From Flavobacterium lipolyticum (lineage in GTDB: Bacteria > Bacteroidota > Bacteroidia > Flavobacteriales > Flavobacteriaceae), in NCBI RefSeq assembly GCF_020905335.1, contig NZ_JAJJMN010000002.1, forward strand, positions 620,001-684,000: a stretch of 64,000 bases of DNA, in the 5' to 3' direction. The notes below the pieces were generated by a model. That model ran no database searches. It was not told where the DNA came from and saw only the letters and a program-made list of their open reading frames with translations. Each line of letters opens with the position of its first letter. Position 1 is the stretch's first letter. Positions 18,783 to 26,413 of the stretch are shown piece after piece. A program made the position numbers and the translations under genes.

Positions 18783-18858
18783 AAACTAGACGTTTACAAG
18801 TTGGCGCAAACTCAGAGACATTTACACAGTGTCTGTGAGGTATACTTTGCGGAGCGGG
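18783..18858 (-). repeat. REP-like element, inverted copy
   Basis: Contains TAGACGTTTACAAGTTGGCG, loop CTCAGAGACA, TTTACACAG and the right end ACTTTGCGGAGCGGG. The right end runs directly into the truncated RHS gene; the first RHS codon I can place (GGA GAT GGT) overlaps the last bases of the repeat. Confidence 0.75.
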
Positions 18859-20366
18859 AGATGGTCGTATAAACACCCAAGACAACTGTCCGTTCACCTT
18901 TAACCCTGACCAGAAAGATTTGGATGGAGATGGTGTAGGTGATGTATGCGACAATTGTATTGCAATAGCAAATGGTCTGGCAGAAAAAGACGTTCCTGGT
19001 GTTGGCAATCAAACAGACACGGATAAAGATGGTGTAGGTGATGCCTGCGATAATTGCGTAAAAACACCTAACTTTGATCAGATAAATTCTGATGAAGATT
19101 CTTTTGGTGATGTTTGTGATAATTGCAGAACAAAAACCAACCCGTTACAAGAAGATGTCAATAAAAATGGAATTGGAGATGCCCGTGAAGGTTTAGACCA
19201 GGGAGAAGGAGATGGATCAGTAGTAACAAGTCCGTTGACCTCTTACCGTTTTGTTGGAGATAAAACCTATGAGTTCTCGAACCATTTAGGAAACGTTCTT
19301 TCGGTAATTACAGACCGTCCTTTGTTCGCACAAAACGGGCAAAACTATAGTTTCAATCCGGATGTTCTGAGCTTCTCAGATTACTATCCTTTTGGAATGT
19401 TAGTCCCGAATTAGACACGGGTCTAGTGATAGCTACAGATACGGTTTTCAAGGACAGGAGAAAGACGATGAGTTAAAAGGTGAAGGAAACTCCTTAAATT
19501 ATACCTTTAGGATGCATGACCCGAGGGTGGGTAGGTTTTTTACAATTGACCCACTTACTCATAAATATCCATTTTATAGTCCATATCATTTTAGTTCAAA
19601 CTCGCCTATAATGTCAGTAGAATTAGAAGGATTAGAGACAAGTACTTTGGTAAATGAAAAACAAAAGGCTATAAAAGAACATGGTGCTGTTAAAACTTGG
19701 TTAGGATTAAGGATTTTAGATTTTATTGAAGGATTCATAAATGTTGGAAGATTAACACAAGGAAAACCTATTTTGAAATATCCAATATTGCAAGCTAGTT
19801 CTGAAGAAAATCTTGGAGCAGTGAAATCTGTATACAATACAACATTCGAAGTAATGTCAGTTTGGCAAACTGCGAAATATGGAATTGGCGGTGAAAACGA
19901 TGAGATTTAATTTAGTAATCCTTTTAAATCTTTTAAAAAGCCTAGAGCCCTTCAATCTATTACGGAAATTAGAACTAATTTAGCTAAAAGTTTTTTTAGC
20001 TAGTTTGGCGTAAGTAATATTGAAAAACATTTAGAAGCAGTAAATTTTGAAAAGCCAGTTTATACACAAATTTTAGAAGCTGGTTCAAAATTATTTAGGT
20101 ATTCAAAAAAAGGTGCTACTGAACCAAAACATTATTTCTTTACTGAAGAATTTACATTACCTGGTGCACTTGGAAAATTAGATGCTATGAATAACCCACA
20201 AAATTATATTATTGAGGAATATACCTTAACCAAGCCTATCAAAGTACTAAATAGTACAACTGATTTAGCTGGAAAAGCAGGCGGTAAACAAGTATTTAGC
20301 ACAGAAATTGAAAAAAATAGTACTGTTAAAGCCGCAAGTAATTGGGGTGATTTAATATCTAACTAA
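18857..20366 (+). pseudogene. Decayed RHS gene fragment: thrombospondin type-3 repeats, RHS core end and toxin tip
   Basis: The frame begins without a start at the repeat border. It codes three calcium-binding thrombospondin type-3 repeats (DLDGDGVGDVCDNC, DTDKDGVGDACDNC, DEDSFGDVCDNC), then a linker and the RHS core end (FSNHLGNVLSVITDRP, YYPFGMLVPN). One extra T at 19411-19412 turns AAT-AGA into AAT-TAG; in the shifted frame the core continues as RHGSSDSYRYGFQGQEKDDE and MHDPRVGRFFTIDPL. The toxin tip continues in that frame to 20366, but with stops at 19908 (TAA) and 20001 (TAG). This is the secreted Bacteroidota RHS type, different from the PAAR-RHS at 26.4-30.6 kb. It has no 5' end and is dead by three lesions. 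Confidence 0.8.
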
Positions 20367-20368
20367 TT

Positions 20369-20863
20369 ATGAACACAATAGATAAATACTATTTTTTTTT
20401 GTAAAAGGCAATTACAAATATAGAATTCGATAAAAAATATTATTTTGAAAAACAAAATGATTTATTATTTTGTACTATTAAGACAGAAATCGGATTGTTT
20501 CCACATTTTAGAAATAAGAATGTCCAAATTGATAAAGATAAATTAACTATTGTTACTGGATTAATTGACAATAAAACTAATAAAATGGAGATTCCTAAAA
20601 TTTCATTTTTAGAAAAAAAAACATTCCTTATTGATTTTATTAATAATGAACAAGATAATTATTTAAAAGAAAAATTAAATAAAGAGTTACAAATTTTCAA
20701 TGAGAGTTCAGATTTTTTAAATTCATTTATTGAAGTAATACAAAATGAAGACAAAAGAAAAGCATATGCTTTTCACATGTCATTAGGTAATTTTTTAAGT
20801 ATAAAAATTAAGGAAATAACTGAATCTATGGGCATCCATGAAGGCTCTTATGTGGTTTGGTAA
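20369..20863 (+). pseudogene. Decayed immunity-type gene of the RHS fragment
   Basis: An ATG at 20369, two bases after the tip stop, opens a frame (MNTIDKYYFFL) that hits TAA at 20402 and then continues without a break (AITNIEFDKKYYFEKQNDLL through SLGNFLSIKIKEITES) to 20863. Position and size (165 codons) are those of an immunity gene. The stop could be bypassed by a TTG at 20495, but the loss of the first 42 codons makes activity doubtful. No immunity family recognised. Toxin and antidote have thus decayed together. Confidence 0.6.
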
Positions 20864-20866
20864 TTC

Positions 20867-21005
20867 CCTGCTCTGCAAAGTGTTCTAAATGAATTGCTAA
20901 ATTTGTTGTATGCGCTGTGCGAACGTCACCCCGCTCTCCAAAGAGTTCTAGTGAATAAATAAATTTGTCCCGTGTGCTGTGCGAATGTCTCCGACTTCGC
21001 ACGCT
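20867..21005 (+). repeat. Two adjacent REP-like elements
   Basis: Two left-half units in direct order (CTGCTCTGCAAAGTGTTCTA and CCGCTCTCCAAAGAGTTCTA), the second ending in GTGCGAATGTCTCCGACTTCGCAC, that is stem GTGCGAA/TTCGCAC with loop TGTCTCCGAC split here as stem plus loop. A toxin tip follows at once. Confidence 0.7.
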
Positions 21006-21380
21006 GCTGATATTGATCGGGTAGCAGAATCGGCTTTAGTGCTAAAAAACATTAAAAATCCTGGAAGTTACTCAAGATTAAGTAATAATGATGCTTGGAA
21101 TGGTTTAATTCAAAAATATTCTAGTATTTTAGACGAAAAAGTGAAATGGCTAAAAGTGAATAATGAATGGTTTGAAAGGTATAATACTCCTTGGTTACAG
21201 AAGATTATTAGTAGAGGAGATAGAATTAAAGTAATTTCTGAAGAAATACCTAGAAATTTAATTAATAGAGATGCTACTCCTACACATTTTGCTAGAGAAT
21301 TAGATTTTTTAAGAAAAAACGGATACTCTCCTGGTAGTGATTGGATTGATGGAGGTGTTTATCGGTATAAATCAAAATAA
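20979..21380 (+). pseudogene. Displaced RHS toxin tip (no core domain)
   Basis: A 133-codon frame opens with a GTG inside the REP-like hairpin; the first eight codons are repeat sequence, and the protein-like part starts at AADIDRVAESALVLKNI and runs to the stop at 21378. It ends GSDWIDGGVYRYKSK. It lacks an RHS core, PAAR domain and signal peptide, so it cannot be delivered as it stands. An immunity-type gene starts five bases later. This is the layout of a displaced C-terminal cassette in an RHS locus. Toxin activity not recognised. Confidence 0.6.
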
Positions 21381-21385
21381 TTTTT

Positions 21386-21877
21386 ATGTTTTTAGAAAAA
21401 TTAGAAAAGGAATTGAATAAGTATAGTTGGAGATACAAATTTACTATTAATGAACATAATCCATTTTATGACATAATTTTTCCAAATGTCATAATTACAT
21501 TTTATAGAAATTTACAATATAGAAGTGTTGAATGTACGTTTGAAGTTATAAATCACAAGGAATATAAATCTAATTTGGAAACATTATTAAAGGCTAATAA
21601 AGTTGATACTTCTAATTTATACTATGAATATAGTTCTGTAGAAGAAGAAAGCTATATAAAGCAGTACGTACAAATAATATTTCAAAAATTGTTACATATC
21701 ATAAATGGTAATTATGAGAATTTTGAAATGATTAACAAGTTCAATAATGATTTTAATTTAATCGTTAAAACTTTAGGAACAAGTATGATTTTTGATACAG
21801 AAATTTATAGAAAGTTAGAGAGGGGAGATGAGTCTTGGAGGGAAGATCTAATAAATATGAACCCTTCGGACAATTAG
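21386..21877 (+). CDS. Probable immunity protein (orphan cassette)
   Basis: The protein has 163 residues, no signal peptide, acidic and aromatic-rich (NEHNPFYDIIFPNVIITFYR, VEEESYIKQYVQIIF). It follows the displaced toxin tip by five bases on the same strand, and a REP-like element follows three bases after its stop. Function is inferred only from this position; no family recognised. The gene is intact, which fits retention of immunity against siblings that still carry the toxin. Confidence 0.6.
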   Translation: MFLEKLEKELNKYSWRYKFTINEHNPFYDIIFPNVIITFYRNLQYRSVECTFEVINHKEYKSNLETLLKANKVDTSNLYYEYSSVEEESYIKQYVQIIFQKLLHIINGNYENFEMINKFNNDFNLIVKTLGTSMIFDTEIYRKLERGDESWREDLINMNPSDN

Positions 21878-21879
21878 TA

Positions 21880-21953
21880 CCCGCTCTACGAAGAGTTCTT
21901 CATTAAAGAGCAAATTTGTCGTGTATGCTGTGCGAACGTCTCGGACTTCGCAC
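21880..21953 (+). repeat. REP-like element
   Basis: Left half CCGCTCTACGAAGAGTTCTT, then GTGCGAA, loop CGTCTCGGAC, TTCGCAC. The stem is GTGCGAA/TTCGCAC, compensating changes relative to GCGCAAA/TTTGCGC, so base pairing is conserved although the sequence differs. Confidence 0.7.
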
Positions 21954-21999
21954 CCGCAACGATGAGTTATAAAGAGCGTTGAGGAAAAAAGGAAATTAA

Positions 22000-22125
22000 C
22001 CAGTTGGAGCAGATTCTAAGGTTTATCTGCCAGATGGAACTAGTCAATCAGCAACACATATTTGGATTAGAAATAATGGAACAGGAACATTTCATGGGTA
22101 TCCAAGACTTGATGCGGGGGAATAA
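22000..22125 (+). pseudogene. Toxin-tip remnant (about 41 codons)
   Basis: A frame without start codes PVGADSKVYLPDGTSQSATH and then IWIRNNGTGTFHGYPRLDAGE before a stop at 22123. It lies between a REP-like element and an intact immunity-type gene that starts 24 bases downstream. The composition is protein-like and it sits where tips sit in the neighbouring cassettes. The toxin family is not recognised. Confidence 0.5.
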
Positions 22126-22149
22126 GAAAATAATTAAATAAAAAAAACG

Positions 22150-22647
22150 ATGATAATTCAAATAAGTAATCCAACAGTACTAAAAAATTACGATGAAGAT
22201 GATGAAACAATCGCAGGAGCATTAAAATCTATATTTCCACATGACACAGAAATGGCATTTTTAAAATGGAATTATATATATATTCCTTTGTCATATAAGT
22301 ATGACATCTCAATAATTGCAGTTGATTTTATTAATTTGTATGAATTCTTACATGATAGTACGAAAGAACATTTAGTTATAAATTGGCCATCTTCTACTTT
22401 TGTTAGTAAATGGGAAATTTTTAAGGACGGGCATAATTTAAAAATAGTTTCTAAGTGGAAAGAAGTATTAGGAGAAGTTTCTGATCTTTTAAATAGCGAT
22501 AATATATTATTAATAAAAACAAACGAATTATATTTAGAGTTAGAAAAAATATTACTGTTTTTAAAAAAAGCTTTAGAGATTAATGGATATAACAATAATA
22601 ATCTTTCGGACTTTTATTTATTTGAGAAGATAAATTTAAGTCTATGA
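22150..22647 (+). CDS. Probable immunity protein (orphan cassette)
   Basis: The protein has 165 residues, acidic (NYDEDDETIAGALKSIF), cytosolic, ending in an amphipathic helix (LYLELEKILLFLKKALEING). It follows a toxin-tip remnant and is followed by another. No known family seen. Immunity role is inferred from context. AT content is very high, as in the other cassette genes. Confidence 0.55.
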   Translation: MIIQISNPTVLKNYDEDDETIAGALKSIFPHDTEMAFLKWNYIYIPLSYKYDISIIAVDFINLYEFLHDSTKEHLVINWPSSTFVSKWEIFKDGHNLKIVSKWKEVLGEVSDLLNSDNILLIKTNELYLELEKILLFLKKALEINGYNNNNLSDFYLFEKINLSL

Positions 22648-22660
22648 GGGGTAATGCCAG

Positions 22661-22786
22661 CCTGCTACAGACGCTAAAGTATCAATTATCTCACAAGAAG
22701 GTGCTAGTAATGGAACTAATCCTCTTGGATTAGTAAGTGATGGACAACCAAAACATGAGCTAAATTTAGAAGAACTTCCTGAATAG
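22661..22786 (+). pseudogene. Toxin-tip remnant (about 41 codons)
   Basis: A startless frame codes PATDAKVSIISQEGASNG then TNPLGLVSDGQPKHELNLEE and a stop at 22784. It is squeezed between the immunity-type gene ending at 22647 and the lipoprotein gene at 22812, the same position tips take elsewhere in this array. No repeat copy separates it from the preceding gene. Confidence 0.45.
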
Positions 22787-22811
22787 TTATTAATACTTAC
22801 CGTAATGAATT

Positions 22812-23276
22812 ATGAAAAATACAATGATTTTTTTATTTTTTTATTGTCCTTCTATTGTCCTAGCATGTTCATGCATAGGAAAAAGCATGATAAATTCAGA
22901 GATTAAGAAAACTGATGTTTTATTTTTAGGAAAAGTACTGTCAAAAAAAATATTCTCAATGAAAATTGAATATCTCCCAGAAGAATTTTATCCTAAAAAA
23001 ATTGAGTATAAAGTTTTGGTAACGAAGAAATATAAAGGAAATATAATAACTGATACATTAAAAATTGTTACTGGAATAGGTAGCGGAGATTGTGGTTTTA
23101 ATTTTTTAATAGACCATAGCTATATAATTTACGGGATGTATTCTGAGAAACGACTTGAAAGTAGAGAAAAAGTTAATGAATTTATCGAAACTGACATTTG
23201 TACCAGAACAAGACTTTATGAATGTTTAGAAGAAAAAAAAATAGTACGATATTTAAGAAGACATCCTAGTAGATAA
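22812..23276 (+). CDS. Lipoprotein with NTR/TIMP-like domain
   Basis: The protein has 154 residues. The signal ends in IVLACSC, a good lipobox, and the following CIGKSMINSEIKKTDVLFLGK with GSGDCGFNF and the C-terminal ICTRTRLY resemble netrin/TIMP-like (NTR) domain proteins of Bacteroidota, which keep a Cys-x-Cys start and later Cys pairs. It follows a toxin-tip remnant by 25 bases, the place where an immunity gene would stand. A lipoprotein there could be immunity against a periplasm-acting toxin, but this is inference; a stand-alone envelope role is equally possible. Confidence 0.6.
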   Translation: MKNTMIFLFFYCPSIVLACSCIGKSMINSEIKKTDVLFLGKVLSKKIFSMKIEYLPEEFYPKKIEYKVLVTKKYKGNIITDTLKIVTGIGSGDCGFNFLIDHSYIIYGMYSEKRLESREKVNEFIETDICTRTRLYECLEEKKIVRYLRRHPSR

Positions 23277-23567
23277 GATTTAGTTACATACTTATACTTA
23301 AAGCTCGAGCGATCAATGCTGTCTCGTCTTGAAAAAAGGTTACATACTTACACTTAAATCCTAAAATAGACTTGCATTCCCATTTTATTACTGCTATCCC
23401 TTTACAATTGTCGGGCTTTTTACATAATAATTTGTTAATCTATACTTTTACTTTACCAAAAACGTTCTAAATTGTGTCATAATTTGTAGTAGAGCTAATG
23501 AAATGTTTTACGATATCTTAGTGAAGAAAAAAACAAAATAAAGTATTAAACCGTAAAAAAAAGCAAC

Positions 23568-23981
23568 ATGTTAAAAGAAATTGAAAGTTTAATTCCGCAT
23601 AGGAATCCTTTTTTATTTGTAGATAAAATAGTGTCATTTTCAAATGAAACCATTGTTGGTATTAAGACATTTGATGAAAGGGATCTTTGGTTAAAAGGAA
23701 GCGTTCCTATGTCTGAGTATATACCTGGAACAATATTGATAGAATCAATGGCGCAATGTGGTGGTGCAGGAGTTAAACTTTTAGGAATTACAAATGGAAT
23801 TTTTGGACTTGTCAGTATTGAAGATGCTGAATTTTTTGCAACTGCAAAGTTTACAGATGATATTAAATTTGTAATACAAAATATTCGTCTAAGTGAAAAG
23901 ATAATTAAGCAGTCCGGAATTGCTTATGTAGGAGATAAAGAGATCATTAAAGCAACCTGGATGTGTGTAAAATTGCAATAA
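23568..23981 (+). CDS. FabZ-like hotdog protein lacking the catalytic His
   Basis: The protein has 137 residues, the size of FabZ (3-hydroxyacyl-ACP dehydratase). Conserved parts are LIPHRNPFLFVDKI at the start, IPGTILIESMAQCGGAG in the centre helix (including the Glu of the dehydratase site), and the later strands. At the position of the catalytic His in the FabZ motif GHFPxxPxxPG this protein has KGSVPMSEYIPG, with Ser instead of His. It should keep the hotdog fold and perhaps bind acyl chains, but normal dehydration is doubtful. It lies among toxin cassettes, away from fatty-acid genes. The 290 bases upstream hold two copies of TTACATACTTAYACTTAAA and nothing else. Confidence 0.75.
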   Translation: MLKEIESLIPHRNPFLFVDKIVSFSNETIVGIKTFDERDLWLKGSVPMSEYIPGTILIESMAQCGGAGVKLLGITNGIFGLVSIEDAEFFATAKFTDDIKFVIQNIRLSEKIIKQSGIAYVGDKEIIKATWMCVKLQ

Positions 23982-23997
23982 TGCAATTCATCAAAGC

Positions 23998-24056
23998 ACC
24001 CCAGCTTTCCGAAGTACTCAACTGAAAAACAGCGAAAATGTCTCTGACTTTGCGCT
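23998..24056 (+). repeat. REP-like element
   Basis: Starts with CCCAGCTTTCCGAAGTACTC and ends with the loop TGTCTCTGAC and TTTGCGC. The left stem is AGCGAAAA, so pairing is imperfect. Confidence 0.6.
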
Positions 24057-24141
24057 TTTTTTATGCTTATTGAATTATTAAAGTCCGTAAAAGTCTCCCG
24101 ACTTTTTATATTTATTTCTTAATATTACTTTGATTCTTTCT

Positions 24142-24226
24142 TGTCTAGAAATTAGACGTTTGCAAGTTGGCGCAAAGTCAGAGACGTTTGCGCATCACTT
24201 GTGAGGTACACTTTGCAGAGCGGGGG
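24142..24226 (-). repeat. REP-like element, inverted copy
   Basis: Complete copy: TAGACGTTTGCAAGTTGGCG, CAAA, loop GTCAGAGACG, TTTGCGCA, then CACTTTGCAGAGCGGGG. It faces the element at 23998, making a convergent pair 86 bases apart. Confidence 0.75.
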
Positions 24227-24269
24227 TTTTAATAAACTCTTACCACTATCTCAGTTATTCCCAGTCTTT

Positions 24270-24722
24270 TTATTCAATTACAATAATTTCAGGGTTAATC
24301 AAATTAATTCTATATTTTAAATTACTTGACGAATAGGCATGAATTTCATTGTTATTAAATTCGATTTTATAAAATGGATTCGAATCTGTAAAAAAAAGAG
24401 CCCATAAAAAATCATTAGACTTATCTGTGCAAGCTAAAAATCCTTCATTTCCCATTCCTCCTTCACCTCCAAAAATAATATATTCATTATTAATCTCTAA
24501 TCTATTTGAAAAAACTTCAAAAGTTGTCCAAATATCCGAATTAAACTTTTCTAAACTCTCTATAGTAGTTTCGCAAAGAGGCGTTGAATAATGTGAAACA
24601 TTATTTGCACCACTCACATTGTAACAATTTAAAATTATAATTTCATCATTATTTTTTTGCAAAGAATTTATTCCAACTAACTCTTCATTTAACCAATGCT
24701 CCAATATTTTTATGTTTTTCAT
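24270..24722 (-). CDS. Probable immunity protein (orphan cassette)
   Basis: The protein has 150 residues, acidic, without signal peptide. NEYIIFGGEGGMGNEGFLACT and the FFTDSNPFYKIEF strand recall SMI1/SUKH-type immunity proteins in general pattern (a central DNG/GG turn followed by strands) but I cannot assign it. It lies between REP-like elements at both ends, with no toxin remnant left. Role is inferred from the array. Confidence 0.5.
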   Translation of the reverse strand: MKNIKILEHWLNEELVGINSLQKNNDEIIILNCYNVSGANNVSHYSTPLCETTIESLEKFNSDIWTTFEVFSNRLEINNEYIIFGGEGGMGNEGFLACTDKSNDFLWALFFTDSNPFYKIEFNNNEIHAYSSSNLKYRINLINPEIIVIE

Positions 24723-24741
24723 ATTTTTAACTTTTAATGAC

Positions 24742-24848
24742 TCTCAGCTCTCTGAAGTGCGCAACTGAAAAGCTGCGCATTCTATGATATTATTTGTTTT
24801 TTATCATAGAATGCGCAGCGCTTGTGTGGTAGACTTCGCAGAGCGGGG
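24742..24848. repeat. REP-like element pair forming a large perfect hairpin
   Basis: Left end AGCTCTCTGAAGTGCGCAAC and right end ACTTCGCAGAGCGGGG are inverted. In the centre an 18-bp perfect stem, 24772-24789 with 24802-24819, encloses 12 bases rich in T. The outer seven bases of each arm, GCTGCGC, are the normal element core; the next eleven are unique and also inverted. Confidence 0.75.
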
Positions 24849-24871
24849 AGCTTGCACCAATTCAAAAGAAT

Positions 24872-25216
24872 CTAATCTTCGATTATTTCATACTTTATCT
24901 CTGTCAAATTATTGACATGCTTTAGTATTTCTCTTAGATGTTTGGCTTTTTCTTCTTTTTCTTTGTTTTTACCTTTTGTAAGAGATATTTTTATAAGTAT
25001 TGGGCAATTTTTATAATTCTCTTCTTGCCACCAATCATCATATTCAAGATAATTATCTATAACTGAAATGGTTTCGGCTATTTCTCCAAATCGATAACCA
25101 AAATTACCCCCAGATGTGGGGGATAATTTTATATTTAGTTTTTCAGAAATTATAACTGCTATTTTCTCTTTGTTATCCTCTACATAACCAAAAGTTATAT
25201 AATATGATTTTATCAT
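24872..25216 (-). CDS. Probable immunity protein (orphan cassette)
   Basis: The protein has 114 residues, cytosolic, with alternating strands and a lysine/glutamate helix (KGKNKEKEEKAKHLREIL). No family recognised. Just upstream on the same strand a startless frame ends in FCGKPSTRNPSSTKSLTIKM and a stop, six bases before this ATG, which could be the last piece of a toxin tip. That tip-then-immunity order matches the other cassettes. Confidence 0.5.
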   Translation of the reverse strand: MIKSYYITFGYVEDNKEKIAVIISEKLNIKLSPTSGGNFGYRFGEIAETISVIDNYLEYDDWWQEENYKNCPILIKISLTKGKNKEKEEKAKHLREILKHVNNLTEIKYEIIED

Positions 25217-25302
25217 TATTAGTTACATTTTTATGGTTAAACTTTTAGTACTACTTGGATTTCTAGTAGAAGGCTTACCACAAAAAATTGAAATCAGTTT
25301 TA

Positions 25303-25662
25303 TTAGTAAGTAACTTTCGTACTATTGTAATTTATATCCTTACAACTAAAATAAATCGGACCAACATCTTCTGCAAGAAATTGAATTAATGTGTATCCCT
25401 GTTCTATTTCATATAAAATATTAACATCTCTCTGACATTCTATTTCTGGAATAATTAATACTTTACTAGTAGTGTCTGATTTCCAACTATCAAGACATTG
25501 TACAAAATAAATATCCTCAATTATTATTTCAATCTCATGAAAATAGCTAAAATCGGTACTACCAATTATTTTTGCATTTTTATTTTTCAATTCAATCAGT
25601 TCAAAATCAAACCATGGCTTGGTATTAATAATTTCATTAATTTTCTCTTTTATACTTTTCAT
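25303..25662 (-). CDS. Probable immunity protein of the 25.7-kb tip
   Basis: The protein has 119 residues, acidic and strand-rich (SYFHEIEIIIEDIYFVQCLD, YTLIQFLAEDVGPIYFSC). The ATG overlaps or nearly touches the stop of the toxin-tip fragment at 25664 (one base between), a strong coupling signal. No family recognised; immunity role from context. Confidence 0.55.
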   Translation of the reverse strand: MKSIKEKINEIINTKPWFDFELIELKNKNAKIIGSTDFSYFHEIEIIIEDIYFVQCLDSWKSDTTSKVLIIPEIECQRDVNILYEIEQGYTLIQFLAEDVGPIYFSCKDINYNSTKVTY

Positions 25663-25663
25663 A

Positions 25664-25900
25664 TTATTTACATTTTACTTTTAGACCTGCAGGAATTTGT
25701 ATGTGTGTATCAGCTGCTGCATGTGCATTATAAAGTGAATTAGCATTTCCTAGTTTATCAGTTGGTTTTAAAGTTTTTTCATAATGCCAATTACCAGAAG
25801 AGTCTAAATATTGAGTACCCATTCCCTGACCACTAGCGTCAACACCAGGTTTTTTCATTCCAACACGTAATATACTTCCCATTTTCCCATGTACCGGATC
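25664..25900 (-). pseudogene. Displaced RHS toxin tip (78 codons)
   Basis: The protein-like part begins at DPVHGKMGSILRVGMKKPG and ends DTHIQIPAGLKVKCK. The frame is open further upstream, but that part reads through a hairpin and then out of frame through the end of the next gene, so it is not real coding. There is no core, so the tip is silent. The immunity-type gene follows with one base between. Several His residues (VHG, NWHYE, NAHAAADTHIQ) would suit a nuclease, which is a guess. Confidence 0.55.
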
Positions 25901-25906
25901 CGTTAA

Positions 25907-25953
25907 ATTTAGAAAACCAAACCCATTAATATAGTGGGTTTGGTTTTCTAAAT
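25907..25953 (-). terminator. Hairpin closing the active RHS-immunity operon
   Basis: Perfect 19-bp stem, 25907-25925 with 25935-25953, and a 9-base loop. It stands about 60 bases after the stop of the immunity gene of the intact RHS protein and just before the first displaced tip. It probably ends transcription of the active operon, though the T-run on the minus strand is short. Confidence 0.65.
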
Positions 25954-26012
25954 ATGTTTTTTTAGGATGAGATAATAAAAGATTATAGTATATCCATAGA
26001 AAGAATACTTTT

Positions 26013-26408
26013 TTAAATGGGAGTTCTGTAAAATATTTCTGTTTCTTTGTTTGGAAAAACTTTTCGATATGGATCACCAATTTCTATCGGAGACCATATA
26101 CCGTATTCCCATTTTATATTATTTTTTAAAATCTCTTTTATAAGATTTTCATTTGTTATATAATCAAAAGATTCTTTGTTCGTAAAAGTTAATTCTAATG
26201 TATGATAATCGTCACAAAGTATTTCATCTAAATCATCATAACGATCAATTACTTTCACTTTAAATTTCTCCGTATCAAATTTTGAAACAAATCTCCCTTT
26301 CTCATTTTTAACAGATAAAAATACATTAAAAGCTTTTTCTATTTTTAGAATTAATTCTTCAAACGAAATATTTTCCAATAGAACTATACTTATTTTTTTT
26401 GTCTTCAT
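26013..26408 (-). CDS. Probable immunity protein of the intact RHS toxin
   Basis: From the ATG at 26408 the protein has 131 residues, begins KTKKISIVLLENISFEELIL, and is acidic and strand/helix mixed, without a signal peptide. It is the first gene after the RHS toxin on the same strand. An alternative ATG at 26414 overlaps the RHS stop (TAATG on the minus strand), which would couple translation; a third at 26423 lies inside the RHS gene. I prefer 26408 because the following residues look like a normal N-terminus. Role is from position next to the active toxin tip; no family recognised. Confidence 0.65.
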   Translation of the reverse strand: MKTKKISIVLLENISFEELILKIEKAFNVFLSVKNEKGRFVSKFDTEKFKVKVIDRYDDLDEILCDDYHTLELTFTNKESFDYITNENLIKEILKNNIKWEYGIWSPIEIGDPYRKVFPNKETEIFYRTPI

Positions 26409-26413
26409 AATCA

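Noticed and set aside
25901..26080. 5' part of the open frame over the 25.7-kb tip
   Set aside because: It runs out of frame through the end of the immunity gene and through a perfect hairpin; its residues are not protein-like.
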